Part shown: positions 1 through 11,081 of the stretch, one piece after another
Layout: each line of letters opens with the position of its first letter
How positions within the stretch are numbered: the stretch's first letter is position 1
From: Gigaspora rosea
Taxonomy: Eukaryota; Glomeromycota; Glomeromycetes; Diversisporales; Gigasporaceae
Length of the DNA stretch: 64,000 nucleotides
Direction: 5' to 3'
Assembly (NCBI GenBank): GCA_003550325.1
Contig: QKWP01000227.1
Location: forward strand, 198,821-262,820
Notes under the pieces: model-generated
What the model saw: only the letters and a program-made list of their open reading frames with translations
What the model was told of the DNA's origin: nothing
Databases searched by the model: none
Program-made: the position numbers and the translations under genes

Positions 1-250
1 AAAAAAAAAAAAAAAAAAAAAACATAAAAAAAAAATAAAAAAACATATAAAAAATTTAACTAATCAGATTCAATATTAAATAAATAAATGATTAGCAAAA
101 ATTTTAATACACCATATTGAAAAAATATTTTTTCAAAAAAAAAACAAAAAAAAAAAATCTTAAATTACCAATCCTACTATTATAAAAATTCTATTATAAT
201 GACTTTTGTAACAGATTTATAAAATTGTATTAAACTCTCATTTTTCTTTT
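1..250. other. AT-rich edge sequence without a recognisable gene
   Basis: The window opens with an A homopolymer and A/T-rich sequence. I see no coding signal here apart from the 3' edge of the gene relic that begins at 251. Confidence 0.7.
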
Positions 251-650
251 TTAAAAGACTATTTTCTTTTTTAGATCTTTAATTTCAGCTCTTAACTTAT
301 TAATTTGTTTGGTTTGAATATAGTTTTTCATTTCTAATCTTTGATTTTTATTGTTCAACTGATTAAATTTAATAAACATTGATTTTATTCTTAATTTTTC
401 AAGAGCTTGTATATTTTTATTATAATCTTTGGGTAAAATTTGGTTTCTATTGCAATTATAGTAGTGTTATCCTATATCCACTTCTTCAATAATATTAGGT
501 AACTAGTGCGATTTTAGACAGTGAACACTTTGTATAATTTCACTTTTTGTTACTGTGGTATATCTAAATCAATATGGTGTTTTTTAATAAAACTTAACAA
601 AGAAGATTTAAGACAATTTGCAATTATGAAAGAGGCTACAATTAGAAGTA
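251..650 (-). pseudogene. Degenerate coiled-coil protein relic, family not recognised
   Basis: Read on the minus strand, the sequence gives a coherent but broken protein. Upstream pieces such as 'SEIIQSVHCLKSH' and 'LPNIIEEVDIG' are separated by in-frame TAG and TAA codons. They lead into about 66 open codons containing 'HYYNCNRNQILPKDYNKN', 'FIKFNQLNNKNQRLEMK' and 'INKLRAEIKDLKKKIVF', ending at a TAA at 251-253. The C-terminus has the charged heptad pattern of a coiled coil. Both internal stops are one C-to-T change from glutamine codons. There also appears to be a frame slip further upstream near 560-570. It is too degraded to be functional. It could be a host gene or a transposon-borne gene. 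Confidence 0.45.
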
Positions 651-811
651 TATAAGGATACTAATAATTGTTTAATTTATGTAATAAATAATTGTATTTA
701 TTAGTAAAAGAGTATAAAGACTTGATGTTAAACTTGGGGTTCACATCAGCCGCTTTTATACTTTTTGAATTTTTCCAAATGTAACAGTTAATATCTTTTA
801 CATATTGCAAC

Positions 812-1013
812 TATAGTCTAACCTCTATATAGTCATCCTCTATATAATTACAAAGTCAATACAATCACATCTGCCAGTTTACTGATCTTTTTAATATGTA
901 TTTTGCCTCTATATAGTTACAATTGTATTATAATCACCATCACAAATTTTTGTCAACAGGCTATATAAATTGTTCTCTATAAAGGCACACTTTAGATTAA
1001 CCAATAAGAATTC
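812..1013. repeat. Degenerate MITE with CTCTATATAGT-type ends
   Basis: Inverted, repeated motifs of the form 'CTAACCTCTATATAGTCA' and its complement surround an AT-rich core. The same terminal motif recurs at about 3230-3372 and, in weaker form, near 52440. Such ends resemble pogo/Tigger-type Tc1-mariner derivatives. Boundaries are approximate and no TSD was identified. The rest of 650-1400 shows no gene. Confidence 0.4.
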
Positions 1014-1402
1014 ACAATATATAGACAATCAAATGGTATGTATTATGCTAATTAATAATAAATTTATTGTTATATAGCCTCTAACTTTAAGGCTCTAATC
1101 CTAAATTTTTATTCATGCACTTCAGTTTATTTACAAGAATAGATTTTCCTTCTTTGGTCTGATTACTCGCACAAGTAAAATCTGTATGCATGTATATATG
1201 TACGTACGTACATACTGTCACAATTCAAAATTGTGACATTAGAAGATTCGGATTTTCTGATTAGTTTACCCTTCTTGTAGATAGATCTTCTCTTTATTTA
1301 GTGTAAATAACTTCATTTCTATTTTTGTATATTTCATTAAATGTTAGTCAAAATCCATGTAAACTTGATAATAGACATATAATCACCCCTTTTTGAAAAT
1401 CT

Positions 1403-1553
1403 TCATAACACGTTAATGTGTTAGCACATATACGTGTTAAGGGGCACAAATTTCGAATATACTCGATAGCATGTTACATGCTAGGCTTAGTTGTACTAGC
1501 ATGTAGTGTGTCAAACAACATGTTAACGTGTCAATTAGCACATTAACGTGTCC
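1403..1553. repeat. Short inverted-repeat element with ACGTTAA motifs
   Basis: A cluster of 'CACGTTAATGTG', 'ACATGTTAACGTG' and 'GCACATTAACGTGTC' motifs in both orientations. This is a subterminal-repeat pattern typical of small hAT-like elements. Also note the perfect inverted repeat GTCACAATT/AATTGTGAC with a 3-base loop at about 1217-1237. Boundaries are approximate. Confidence 0.35.
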
Positions 1554-1847
1554 ATTAATTAGTTCGAATGTATATAAATGAATGAATTTGACTTTAATAA
1601 AGAGATAGAGAACCCAATCCAATACAATAGAACCCAATCCAGTACAATAAAATACAGGTATAGAAGTTTCCTTTGATTTTACTTAAAGAAAATAAAGAAA
1701 GTAAGCTAGTGTTGTGCTGAAGAGACCTTTATTCGAATAAATCAAAAATCTATCCCCTAGTAACTATTAGAGTTAAATTTGTAAAACGTATATGCTCTCC
1801 CACATTAATAGTTACAATATGAATGTTAGGAGTTGCAAATTAATAAA

Positions 1848-2160
1848 TTATTGAATTTCTCTATCGTCAGGGTTTTTAAATCTCCCTTTTAAAACTTTTT
1901 CTCATTTGCCAGCCAAAACATGATCAGATATCTGTTTAATACTCTATTCAGCATAAGGCAACTTTTCATAACAAAGCTCCCATAAGAGCATTCCAAAACT
2001 AATTGCAAAAAATAATAATTTAGGAGATAGAAAATAAAGAATGTCTGTTGTTACAACCATAAGAGAGATTTGGCTAATGTGAGGTCGAATTAGCTCAGGG
2101 TTGTAAGCATAGACAAAATTCAATACGTGAGAAAAGGCACAAAAAAAATACAATTATTAC
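1848..2160 (-). pseudogene. TKL-type protein kinase C-lobe, broken
   Basis: The minus strand encodes a recognisable kinase C-lobe. 'AYNPELIRPH' corresponds to the APE region, 'SFGMLLWELCYEKLPYAE' to subdomains IX-X, and 'SIKQISDHVLAGK' followed by 'EKVLKGRFKNPDDREIQ' continues the lobe. In-frame stops (TAG after PYAE, TGA after LAGK, TAA after REIQ) interrupt it, and there is no N-lobe or catalytic loop nearby. The TGA is one transition from an arginine codon. The wording matches the expanded Glomeromycotina TKL kinases as I recall them. It is either a truncated duplicate or the remains of a whole gene whose 5' part has been lost. Confidence 0.7.
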
Positions 2161-2578
2161 TTAATTGAGGATATATATCTAGGGTGAACAAACAATGGCA
2201 TATATGGGTATATGTGGGTCAATGTTTAAGGGTGATAAATCTGAATTGATTATAATCGATATTATTAATAAACAATAAGAGTTCGGAGTTACACTAAACT
2301 AAATTTAGAAATCACAGGTTTAATGAGGTAGACTAGTACTTTATTATTTATTAATAATTATTTTAAGACAAATAATACAAGTATGATATATGTATATCGG
2401 TAGATATGTAAGTACTAAAGGGAAAACAAGAAGGAATGTCCCTTCTTTATTGATTTTAACAGTTGTCATGGCTAATGGTTATTTATATCTTTATAGCTAA
2501 AAAACCTTCCCACGCTGTTTTAATTTTAGATGATAAATAAAACAAATAAAAAAAAATGCCCAATTTAGTATATTCTAT

Positions 2579-2724
2579 CAGTATAGTATAGGTGAGCAGA
2601 TCCAGGCCATATTTTTAAATCTATACTATACCGATCCAGTGTAATATATATTGGCATTAGGGTTAGGAATTATAGCTAATCGGATATAGTATACTATATG
2701 GGTCTGCTTATCTATACCATACTG
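2579..2724. repeat. 146-bp MITE, TIR CAGTATAGTATAGGTGAGCA
   Basis: The left end reads CAGTATAGTATAGGTGAGCA. The complement of the right end reads CAGTATGGTATAGATAAGCA, followed by GACCC/GATCC. This is a clear terminal inverted repeat of about 25 bp. The flanking octamers (TATTCTAT and AATAGCTA) do not match, so the TSD is lost or the ends are slightly misplaced. Confidence 0.6.
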
Positions 2725-2765
2725 AATAGCTATAATCTCGTTAGCATTGCACTATTTTAGTAATT

Positions 2766-2906
2766 TAGGGGTTCTCAAGCACCTTAATCAATGGATCAGA
2801 GGCAAATTTTTAATTAGTCAGTAATTGAATAAACTAACCAATTTGGTCAGTTTATTTGATTAAAAATCTGTCTCTGATCCATTGATAGAAGTGCTTGGGA
2901 ACCCTG
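2766..2906. repeat. 140-bp foldback element, TIR YAGGGGTTCTCAAGCAC
   Basis: The left arm AGGGGTTCTCAAGCACCTTA and the complement of the right arm AGGGTTCCCAAGCACTTCTA pair over about 35 bp. The arms include a shared 'AATGGATCAGAG' segment and surround a short AT-rich centre. It can fold into a near-complete hairpin. The ends are hAT-like (YAGGG), but no clean 8-bp TSD is visible. Confidence 0.6.
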
Positions 2907-3227
2907 TTAATGCATTTTGTTGTGTTTAGATTAGCAGCACAGCCAATTTAGGATTGGAATATTATGCGACATTTCTCAATTTCTGTTGATTATTAATTGA
3001 TGCCGGTTTGATGACGGCCTTTTTTTTTTTTTATCTTAATATATAAGGTGCACTTATAGTGCTTTATTTAGTTAAAAGAACTTTGCATATGTAAACAGGC
3101 CCAAAATTAATTTGGGAACTCAAGTATACACGGTTGAATTGGACTTTACATTGGGTGTTCGATATACTATGAAAATCAAATCTACATGTGGTATTGTATA
3201 AAATTTAAATAAGACAAATTTTTAAAA

Positions 3228-3372
3228 CTTTTATATAATCACAATTATATATATATATATAATTTTATTATATTTGTGATTATATAGAATTCCCTCTATA
3301 TTAGTCACATCTCTATATAATCACTACTTTTTGTATCCTGAAGGTGTGACTATATAAAGGTTAGACTGTACT
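3228..3372. repeat. MITE relative of the element at 812-1013
   Basis: It has a simple (AT)n core near 3246-3262. 'CTCTATATTAGTCACATC' lies inside and the end reads 'GTGACTATATAAAGGTTAGAC', mirroring the 'AGTCTAACCTCTATATAGTC' end at 815. Boundaries are approximate. The surrounding 2940-3600 shows no gene. Confidence 0.35.
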
Positions 3373-3611
3373 ATTAATAAAATATATAGTATAAATATAA
3401 TAAATGTAATATATGTGATAAATAATATAAATATAATATATGAGATATCTAGAATATAAGCTATAAAAACTAGATCTGTCAGATCTAATGTTTTTGCCCG
3501 CAGCAATCGCCTAGCCAATCAGATTGCTGATCTAAGGATAAATATAGATTAAATATTTGACAACTCCTATCTTGGCAACCAGTAGTTGTACAGAAACGTA
3601 CTATAGCTTAT

Positions 3612-3695
3612 TTGAATCATCTTGGCGAGCTGAGTCGAATAGTGGTGGTTTCATTGAACTCTGATTACTGGTTCAAGAGTTATGCTTTTTTTGTA
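3612..3695 (+). ncRNA. Possible tRNA-derived relic (SINE head), pol III-type boxes
   Basis: 'TTGGCGAGCTGAGT' resembles an A box. 'ACTGGTTCAAGAGTTATGC', 35-40 bases later, resembles a B box, and a run of seven T follows as in a pol III terminator. I could not fold a convincing cloverleaf by eye, so this is at best a decayed tRNA or the head of a tRNA-derived SINE. Confidence 0.25.
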
Positions 3696-3699
3696 ATTT

Positions 3700-4239
3700 T
3701 TCATAGGTCAACAGTAGTTTTTGATACTTGCAATATATTTTTTAAGAACCTTTAGAATCTTATTTGAATTTGTTTCAGGTGAGTTTAAAACTGTATATAA
3801 ATGATTAACAGTAGTATTTTTACAAGTTAGTTTTTTTTTGTTTTTTTTTAAGGAAATAAAAATAACAAAGATTTTTATAAGTATCTAACTAAGTTAGTAA
3901 TTAAATTGGCTAAATAAAAGGCAAAACAGTAAAATTTAGTAAAAAAAAAACAAATTTATAAATGTTAGAAAATTTACAAGTTCAAGTGGAACAACTGAAA
4001 AGGAAAAAGATGAAATTATAAATACTAGAATAGGCATTAAAAAATTTAAATTATTTGACAGATCCAGTTTAAGCCAAAGTATAAATAATTTGAACTAATC
4101 ACATATGCATAATTTCGTATTTGCTATTAAAATCATATAATTTTTATTTTTTAAAAAAAAATCTATTAATGTTAATCATGTATGATTTTCATATCTTAAA
4201 AAAAAATCTGTTAATATTAATCATACTAGTTTGTTTTAT
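3700..4239. other. AT-rich intergenic with a short direct repeat
   Basis: No coding signal seen. At about 4150-4235 a 45-bp segment built around 'AAAAAAAATCTRTTAATRTT' occurs twice in direct orientation, which looks like a local duplication. Confidence 0.5.
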
Positions 4240-5266
4240 TTAATGGATAGGATTTACCTGTACTAGATCTAGTACATTGTACTAGATTTAGTACATAATT
4301 AAACTTAATTATCTATTAATTTTTAAAATTAACTACTTAATTAAATATTTTTTAATAATATTTTAACTTATGGGCTACTTGTTTTAAAAAACTCATAGCT
4401 TTACATAGCTTTTTAAATTTTGTACATTTTTTTTAAAATTCGCATTTGCTAGTTTAACCTAGTTTTTAGCATATTTACTAGTAATTTTACAAAATATTTT
4501 TGATTATAAAAAATTTTTTTACTAAATAAATTTATTTAAACTATTAATAAAATTATAAACATAAGTTTGTTAGTTATAATTTTAAAATTTTATTTAAGAT
4601 TAGATTAATATATAAGAAGTAATCTAAATTTGAAATTTTTGCTAGTAAATACTATATAACTAAAATATCCAATTTATATATAAAAATTAGATGTAATTTT
4701 TTTAAAATTTAAAGTAATATAACTTGAGATATACTAATTTAGGATTAAAAAAAATTTTGTAATTGAAATTAGATAATAAATATTTATAATTTTGATTAAG
4801 AATTTAGAAAATTTAATTAGCAAAAAATTTTTTAAACTCTAGCTAAACTCATATGGCTTACTATGTAAAGTAATAATTTGTAAAAATTTTCAAAAAAAGC
4901 TTATAATATAAGTAATAATTTTTATAATATAACTAATAATAATATTTTTTTTATAACAAGTCTATACAATTTTTTATTTATTAAAACTTTTAATTTGCCA
5001 AATATATTAATAAATTATAATTATAACTGACTTTACAAATGTACGAAATCTAGTACATTAGAAATCACAAAAAATACAATATATAAAAAAAATTTATTTA
5101 TAAAAATTTTATTATTAATTTAAAAAACAATACTGCTAAACTATTTTTGAATACTTATTAGATTTTTGTATATAAAAAAAAATTAAGCTATTAATTTTTT
5201 TAAATTTTTAATGCATTTTTTAAAATGTACTATATTTCGTACAAAAGGGTAAATCCAATTCATTAA
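4240..5266. mobile_element. 1.0-kb noncoding TIR element with GTACTAGAT-TAGTAC subterminal repeats
   Basis: The left end is TTAATGGATAGGATTTACC and the complement of the right end is TTAATGAATTGGATTTACCC. Both are followed by palindromic motifs around 'GTACTAGATCTAGTAC' and 'GTACGAAATATAGTAC', and another copy lies inside near 5040. The core is featureless AT-rich DNA without an ORF. It is a non-autonomous DNA transposon. The superfamily is uncertain; the subterminal repeats suggest hAT. Confidence 0.6.
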
Positions 5267-5858
5267 CAATATAAAATGGTTTTAAAAACCTGAATCTGGT
5301 ATTATATAAAAAATCATATTCAATATAGATCTATTATTATGTGTTTGTTAATATTTATTTCACAGTTTTTAATTGTTCACTTATGACTGATATACTTACA
5401 GTTGATATTTTTATGGCTGATATATTAACTATAAAAATATCAGTAAAAAAAAACATAAGTAAAGCTGTAAGAATAAATCAGTTATTCTATATACATTTGT
5501 TGTTAATATCATTATAATCAGCCTAATCATATATAATATCTTGGCTGTCTATAATGTTTTAATAATATCTCTGATAAAACAAACTATTACATATTTTTTA
5601 TATAATTTGTTTATATGACTAACAATGAATATTTAAATAAGATAATTATATAGAAAATCTGATATTTCTAAAAATATCAAAGAATCTTACTTTTTTATAT
5701 ATTATTGGAAGGAAGTTATTATTTATTTTTTTTAATTCTAAAAATCCTTAATTTCAAATTAATATTTACTGTACTTAAAAGTTTTTTAAGAACTCTTTCT
5801 AATGATTTCTTGTACTAACTTTTTATAATTATCATACTGATCTATGACAACTATATAA

Positions 5859-6098
5859 TTATATTTATACACAACAAGATTTTACCTTGAAGCAGCTAAG
5901 AACCAGAGTTCTAAATCAAATATTGAGATAATTAAAATAGAGTTAAAAAAGAGTAGGTTTGACTCTCTGATAGAAGACTCCTGTACTATAAAAAATATAG
6001 TAGAGCTGAAAACTCTAAAGTTTTTGTTAAAAGTAGTGAAAACATTAGTAAAAGTATACTTTTGGTTGAATATATTATTTTATAGTATATACTCTTAG
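5859..6098 (+). pseudogene. 79-codon open frame lacking ATG, interrupted by a MITE
   Basis: A frame without stops runs from a TAA at 5856 to a TAG at 6096. It reads 'RFYLEAAKNQSSKSNIEI', 'IELKKSRFDSLIEDSC' and 'NIVELKTLKFLLKVVK' and has no methionine. The closing TAG spans the junction with the 157-bp MITE that starts at 6098, so the frame was longer before that insertion. Composition looks protein-like (balanced K/E/S/L), but I do not recognise it. It may be an internal exon of a dead gene or chance in AT-rich DNA. Confidence 0.3.
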
Positions 6099-6254
6099 GG
6101 CCATGATATTAATCATCTGATTATTTTTTATCAAAAACCTACTTTCTTCCTCCTCCTTTAATATATATATAGTTAGGTTCCTTATACTGTATATAATTTT
6201 ACCTTTTTTTACTCTCTTCCTTTCTAAAAAATCATCTGATTTTTGTCACTCTTC
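6098..6254 (+). repeat. 157-bp PIF/Harbinger-like MITE, TSD TTA
   Basis: Flanked by TTA on both sides (6095-6097 and 6255-6257). The ends are GGGCCATGATATTAATCA and GATTTTTGTCACTCTTC, with internal inverted 'ATCATCTGATT' motifs. It is the same family as 48415-48564 and 59379-60262, which also carry TTA/TAA duplications. No coding capacity. Confidence 0.8.
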
Positions 6255-7039
6255 TTACAGTACTTTACAAGTTGGTACCTTTAGCACTTCCTTTTGGACT
6301 TTTTAAAATTTTGCTAAAAAGTAAGAAATATAGCTTATACCCTCCAAAAGATCAGCTGTATTTATTTCTTTCAAATTAGAATTGCTCCTATTTAATTGAA
6401 GTTAATATTATAAGTAATTATTTTGCTACAATATAAACAATAAATAATGTATTAAAGGTCTTTTGGAATATTTATAGAAATTTTTTTCAATCTTCTAGAA
6501 TTAGATATAGTTTGTTAGTGTATATTTCTATACTTTATAGTTTATATATAATACTTTAGTAAAGTTTCTATATAAAATTATATAATTTTTACTTTTATAT
6601 ATTCTTGTTTATATTTGTTATAAATTAGTTGTTTTCTTTGTTTTTCTCATCTTTTTTTTGTTTCTTTTTATTGTATTTGGTATTTCATTTAGATTTTTAG
6701 CTTTCCACCTTTTTTTACTTTTCTTTTTAAATTTTTTGTTTGAGTTTGGTTTTTTTTAATATGGTGCAGTAGCTGGCGCAGTGCAAAAAGGTTTGTATAC
6801 CAAATTTAAATCAATTTTTTACTATAATTGTAAATTAATAAATTATTAATAGTATATATATAATTTTTTTATATTTTAATAAAATATCTTTTAAATTAAT
6901 TATTTATATTATTTTTTCATCTAATTGTGAACTTACTGATAGAGTTTAACATAAAAAACGATTATTCCAACTTTTACGGTAATTATTAAAATTTTTTTTT
7001 AATTTTTTTTTGAAATTTTTTTTTTTTTATTTAATTATT
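6255..7039. other. AT-rich intergenic with a solo Tc1-like end
   Basis: No gene seen. At about 6765-6800, 'CAGTGCAAAAAGGTTTGTAT' followed by 'ACCAAAT' matches the ends of the larger Tc1-like elements at 8042, 50309 and 56650. I could not find its partner end, so it looks like a truncated copy. T and A homopolymers dominate the rest. Confidence 0.5.
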
Positions 7040-7810
7040 GTTATTTTTTTTTGTAGAAAATGGGACGACAAGAAAATCAGACAAGAAAACCAGAAAAGAA
7101 AACAAAAAAGCAGAAATTTTTTTTTTTAATAATTTATTTTTTTTAAAATTTTTTTTTTTATTTAATTATAGTTATTTTTTTTTTGTAGAACTAAAGAAAA
7201 CGGACGACAAGAAAACAGGACGAAGAAAGAGAACAAGATAAAAATGAAAAGCGACAAAAACAGAACAAAGCAACCTGCTAACAAAAAATCGGCAGAGATA
7301 CGTTAATAAAGAACAAAAAAAAACAACCGAAGAATATGACGAAAGAACTTACCACTAAAAATGGCAAACCTACACACCGAAAAATGCTGTATTTACCGAA
7401 AGAACTCACAGAAAACTGACAAAAGACTCTAAACGAATCCACTGAAAACTGACAAAGAACTTACTAAGTAAACACCAAGAGAAGAGCCCTGAACGAACCT
7501 GCCAAAAATGACGAAAAACTTATAGGAAAACCTACCAAAAACCAATGAAAACCCTATTAAATGACTCACCGAAAAATGACGAAGTACTTGCTTAATGGAA
7601 AAACAATCTACCAAATCATGAGAAATCTACTGATCTATATGCGACTTCAAACTTCTACTAGGGCTTCAACTACTGCTCCCAACGACGACTCCAACGACGG
7701 CTCCAACGACAACTCCTACAATTACTCTAACGATGAATCCAACAAAAGCTCTAGCGACGGCTCCAACGACGGCTTCAGCGACGTTTCAAAAAAAAAAATT
7801 AAACATTAAT
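7040..7810 (-). repeat. Copy of a dispersed low-complexity repeat family
   Basis: Imperfect repeats of the form 'CCGAAAAATGACGAAGNACT' run from 7300 to 7600, followed by 'CCAACGACGGCTCCAACGAC'-type repeats at 7670-7790. On the complementary strand these resemble the segments at 28548-29700 and 40258-41460 ('TTGTTGGAG', 'TTTTTGGTAGGTTT' and similar phrases), so the three regions appear to be diverged copies of one family. Open frames here merely reflect repeat periodicity and I do not call a gene. Confidence 0.4.
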
Positions 7811-9009
7811 AAGAGAATAAAAAAAAAATAAATAAAACAAAAATAAAAAAAAATTATTTATATAATCGCCAATCTGAAAAATGATTGGGCAATCATATAG
7901 GAGTCTCCATGGCGACGGGTCGCCATATTAGTTTTTCCATAAAATATTATTAAGAATATTTTTGTCTTATAAATCAATTATAATTTGTATAATAAAAAAA
8001 ATAATAATAAATTAATAAGTAAATAAATTTATTATTATATATGGGCCTGGTGCAAAAAAGTTTGTACCTCAAAAATGTACTTAATTTTTGTACTTAATTA
8101 GCTTCATAAATTTTTGATTCAATATTTCTAATTTTTTTATATAAAATAAAGTAGGTTATAATTTATCTTTTTATATAGTTTTTATTATTATAATTTAATT
8201 TTATTTTAACAATTTATTATATACAATTTTTTGAATTGAATAAAAAAAAAAAAGTTTTTTTTTAAAAAAAACTATTTTAAACATTTTCGCAAAAAGTATA
8301 AGGTTTTATAAGTTTGTGTTATACAAGTGCATTAGTGTGCATATAATGAACATATGGTTAAAATTTGGGCAAAATTGGATCACTAGTTGTTAAGAAATTA
8401 GTTAATCATATCGGTCGATTTATGGAATTGGACCTTAAATTAGTCCCCAAAATATTCAATGATCTGCAAAAAGTCACATGTTGATTGGATGTAAATAAAA
8501 AATGATCTCCAAAATCACATGTCAAATTCGTTGTCTCTTCTAGAGAATATAATAAAAACCCATGAGCCTACCTCAAAACCTATGAGTTTTTTTAGAAAGA
8601 TTCGAATTTAATAAAAATAAGAGAAGTTAATTTTAGATTAAAACTTTTTTTTTAAATTTTTTAAAAATTTAAACCTTACAAAGTTTAACTTTTTAGTTTG
8701 TTTAGATCTCACGATGCACTTTAGCTTTTGTTTAGATCTTGCGGCACATATTTAGATCTTGCGACATATATTTATCTTTGGTACGTCGAAATCAAATTTT
8801 TGTGGTTTTCATAACCAAAAATTCATTTTGGAAATTATGTTATAAGCAAACACATGTAGTTATGAAGATTTAAAATTCTTGTAGTTCTGTAGTTATAATC
8901 TCGGTAATTTCCTCCTTTGTATCCGTTTAATCTTTGCCATTTCTTTGTAAGTTTTGCCTTCGATTAATGGCTGACTTAGATTAACTTTGGCGTTGTTTCA
9001 GTTTCATTC

Positions 9010-9177
9010 TCACTCTTCTTTTTGCTCTTCAATCTCTTTGATTTTTTGTATTAATTCAAAAACTTCATTTTCACTTAATCTTTCTTCTCTTTCTTTATTC
9101 ACTAATTCTGTTCCTGGGCCAGCGTTCCCATTTTGTTTAAGTTCAGTTTGAACTTGGTTTTTTATTTCTTTATTCAT
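9010..9177 (-). CDS. Small hypothetical frame, 55 aa, acidic/glutamate-rich
   Basis: An ATG at 9177 opens 55 codons to TGA at 9010. The peptide includes 'MNKEIKNQVQTELKQNG', 'GPGTELVNKEREERLSEN' and 'FELIQKIKEIEEQKEE', a helical, charged, coiled-coil-like sequence. Downstream on the same strand, phrases such as 'KSENETETTPKL' and 'KWQRLNGYKGGNYRDYNYR' appear in a shifted frame, so this is probably the N-terminal part of a longer dead gene. It lies inside the TIR element at 8042-10898. I do not recognise the family, and it is shorter than most real fungal proteins. Confidence 0.3.
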   Translation of the reverse strand: MNKEIKNQVQTELKQNGNAGPGTELVNKEREERLSENEVFELIQKIKEIEEQKEE

Positions 9178-9377
9178 TTCGGTATGTTTTTAAGAAGAAT
9201 TTCGGGTTTTTTTAACCTTCTATCCTTCTTATTATAATTATACAGCAGTAGGGTAGTATTTTTTCTGCTGACTACCTCCTCACGCCCAGTATTACGCAGA
9301 ACTAGAGTTTAAAAAATGGTGATTTTTGTAAATTTTTTTTATTTAAAAAATAACTAATACATTTATAAGCGTGCGTG

Positions 9378-9487
9378 TTAGTTAGGATATTGTTCTCTCA
9401 TTTCATCTATCCAACCTTCTATTTTTTCCGGCCTAAAGCATAGACATCCCTCTCAGTGTTTAGCCTCGTGGTCAAAATATACAGGAC
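9378..9487 (-). pseudogene. Short coding relic, family not recognised
   Basis: The minus strand reads 'YFDHEAKH', a stop, then 'EGCLCFRPEKIEGWIDE' and 'MREQYPN' before a TAA at 9378-9380. The residue mix looks like genuine protein rather than chance. It lies between the 55-aa frame and the plus-strand Sel1 relic inside the same TIR element. Confidence 0.35.
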
Positions 9488-9544
9488 AGGCTGGTCAGTT
9501 TATTTCTTTATCTCCCGCATCTAATTCGATAAGGTTAAGGTACT

Positions 9545-9760
9545 GACAAAATTCCTAGTAGTGAAGGAATCAAAGTCAGAAAGGACAAAAGAAGGCATTT
9601 GAATGCTATAAAAAATCTGCAGAGATGGGTAATGCTAATAGAATAAATAAAGTTAGAGATTGCTAAAATAGTGTCGGGATCGAAAAAGATGAAAAGAAGG
9701 CATTAGAATATTTATAATTCTATAAGTTGGGATAAACAGATTAAAGAAGCAATGATTGCT
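9545..9760 (+). pseudogene. Sel1-like repeat fragment, broken
   Basis: The plus strand encodes 'KAFECYKKSAEMGNANR', 'NKVRDC', a stop, 'NSVGIEKDEKKALEYL', a stop, then 'FYKLG'. This is the signature of Sel1-like repeats (A-x2-WY-x-KSA-x-x-GNA, then L-x-x-CY-x-x-G-x-G-V-E-K-D-x-x-KA). In Glomeromycotina these repeats usually follow kinase domains or BTB domains. Stops and the missing flanks make it a fossil. It sits inside a Tc1-like TIR element, so it may have been captured and carried. Confidence 0.7.
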
Positions 9761-11081
9761 TTATTTTTTTTATTGAAAATGGTACAATTAAAAATTCTGT
9801 TTTAATCCGTGACAAGTTTTGGGAAGATTATACGTACATACCGATTTGTTTTTTTTTTTAATAAAAAAATTTTATTTTTCGCTTTGCACATAACATGGTA
9901 TTCCAAAATTATGATAGCGGGTCAGTTCTTTTTTTTAAATCTACTATTAACAACTTACTTGCTTATAAAAGTTTTAATTAAATATTAAAATGTATATTCG
10001 TCAAAGAAAAAAAAATTCTTTAATGAATCAAAAATAAATATAATTAATGTTTAACTGCACTTAAAAATCCAAGCGAATCATATAACCAAATGATAAAATT
10101 GGATAACTCATAATTTTAAAATTCTTTATTTAGATGTAATTAAAACTTCATACAATTAAGTCGATTGAAAATAATCTAGGGAGCAGCTTATTTTATTATT
10201 ATAAGATAATTTGTGTACCAAATAACGAAGAATGCTAGTCAAGACAAAAACCTGGTAAATGTTTTTTTTTATTATGCTCATGTTTTTTTTAAGTGACAAT
10301 TTAAAAAATGCAATTTGAAAAGGGACGGCAAAATTGGCAACAGCTTCAAATTCAAAGCAAAGATTAGTAAGAAATAAATAAAAAAAAAACTTCATAGCTT
10401 TCTATTAATTAGACGAATACAACCTAACAATAAAAACTTCAAAAATGACAAGGCAGGAACGTGACTCGCGACTCCAAAGGGTGACATGAAATTGATTGTA
10501 TATAACAGATAAATTGGTTGCATAACTATTAATATATATATATATGCAGATCATTATATAATGTATATATTATTTGAACCCCAAAATTTTTAGGGTATTT
10601 TAAAAATCACCCGATATGTAAAGTCAAGCAATTCTATTTTTTTACTATATAAAACGTATAAAAATTACTATTAAATTTATATAATAAATTTTACAATTAA
10701 TATAAAAAATTTTTTAAGAAAAGTTAGTATAAATAAAATTTTTTATTTTAACAAGAAAGTTACCAAAATAATTATATTTTAATTAATCCGCATACCAGAT
10801 ACTAACTACTTTAATAATGTAAAAATATTAAAAATTATTTTATAAAAAAAAAGTTTACTAATAACTATCTGAGGTATGAACCTTTTTGCACCGGACCATA
10901 ATAATCTAAAAAATTGATAATAAAAAATATTTAATATAAATATAAAAAATTATATTTATAACTTAATATTATAATGTACTGTTTTTTCAAAAGATAGGTT
11001 TAAAAAAAATTTAATAAAATAAATTATTATACTGTATATAAAAATTTTTTACTTTCTATACTAATATAGTTGAGCCAGACA

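Larger units (their letters stand above)
8042..10898. mobile_element. 2.86-kb Tc1/mariner-like TIR element, TSD TA, carrying foreign gene fragments
   Basis: The left end TGGGCCTGGTGCAAAAAAGT and the complement of the right end TGGTCCGGTGCAAAAAGGTT form TIRs of about 28 bp, each abutted by TA (8040-8041 and 10899-10900). The termini match the 50309-52129 and 56650-57625 elements. I see no transposase. The interior holds a 55-codon frame (9010-9177), a short minus-strand relic (9378-9487) and Sel1-like repeats (9545-9760). It looks like a non-autonomous element that captured or was invaded by gene fragments. Confidence 0.65.

Noticed and set aside
7561-7809. 82-codon frame rich in S, N and D
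   Set aside because: Produced by a short-period tandem repeat (CCAACGACGGCT). No family resemblance and not conserved in the related copies.
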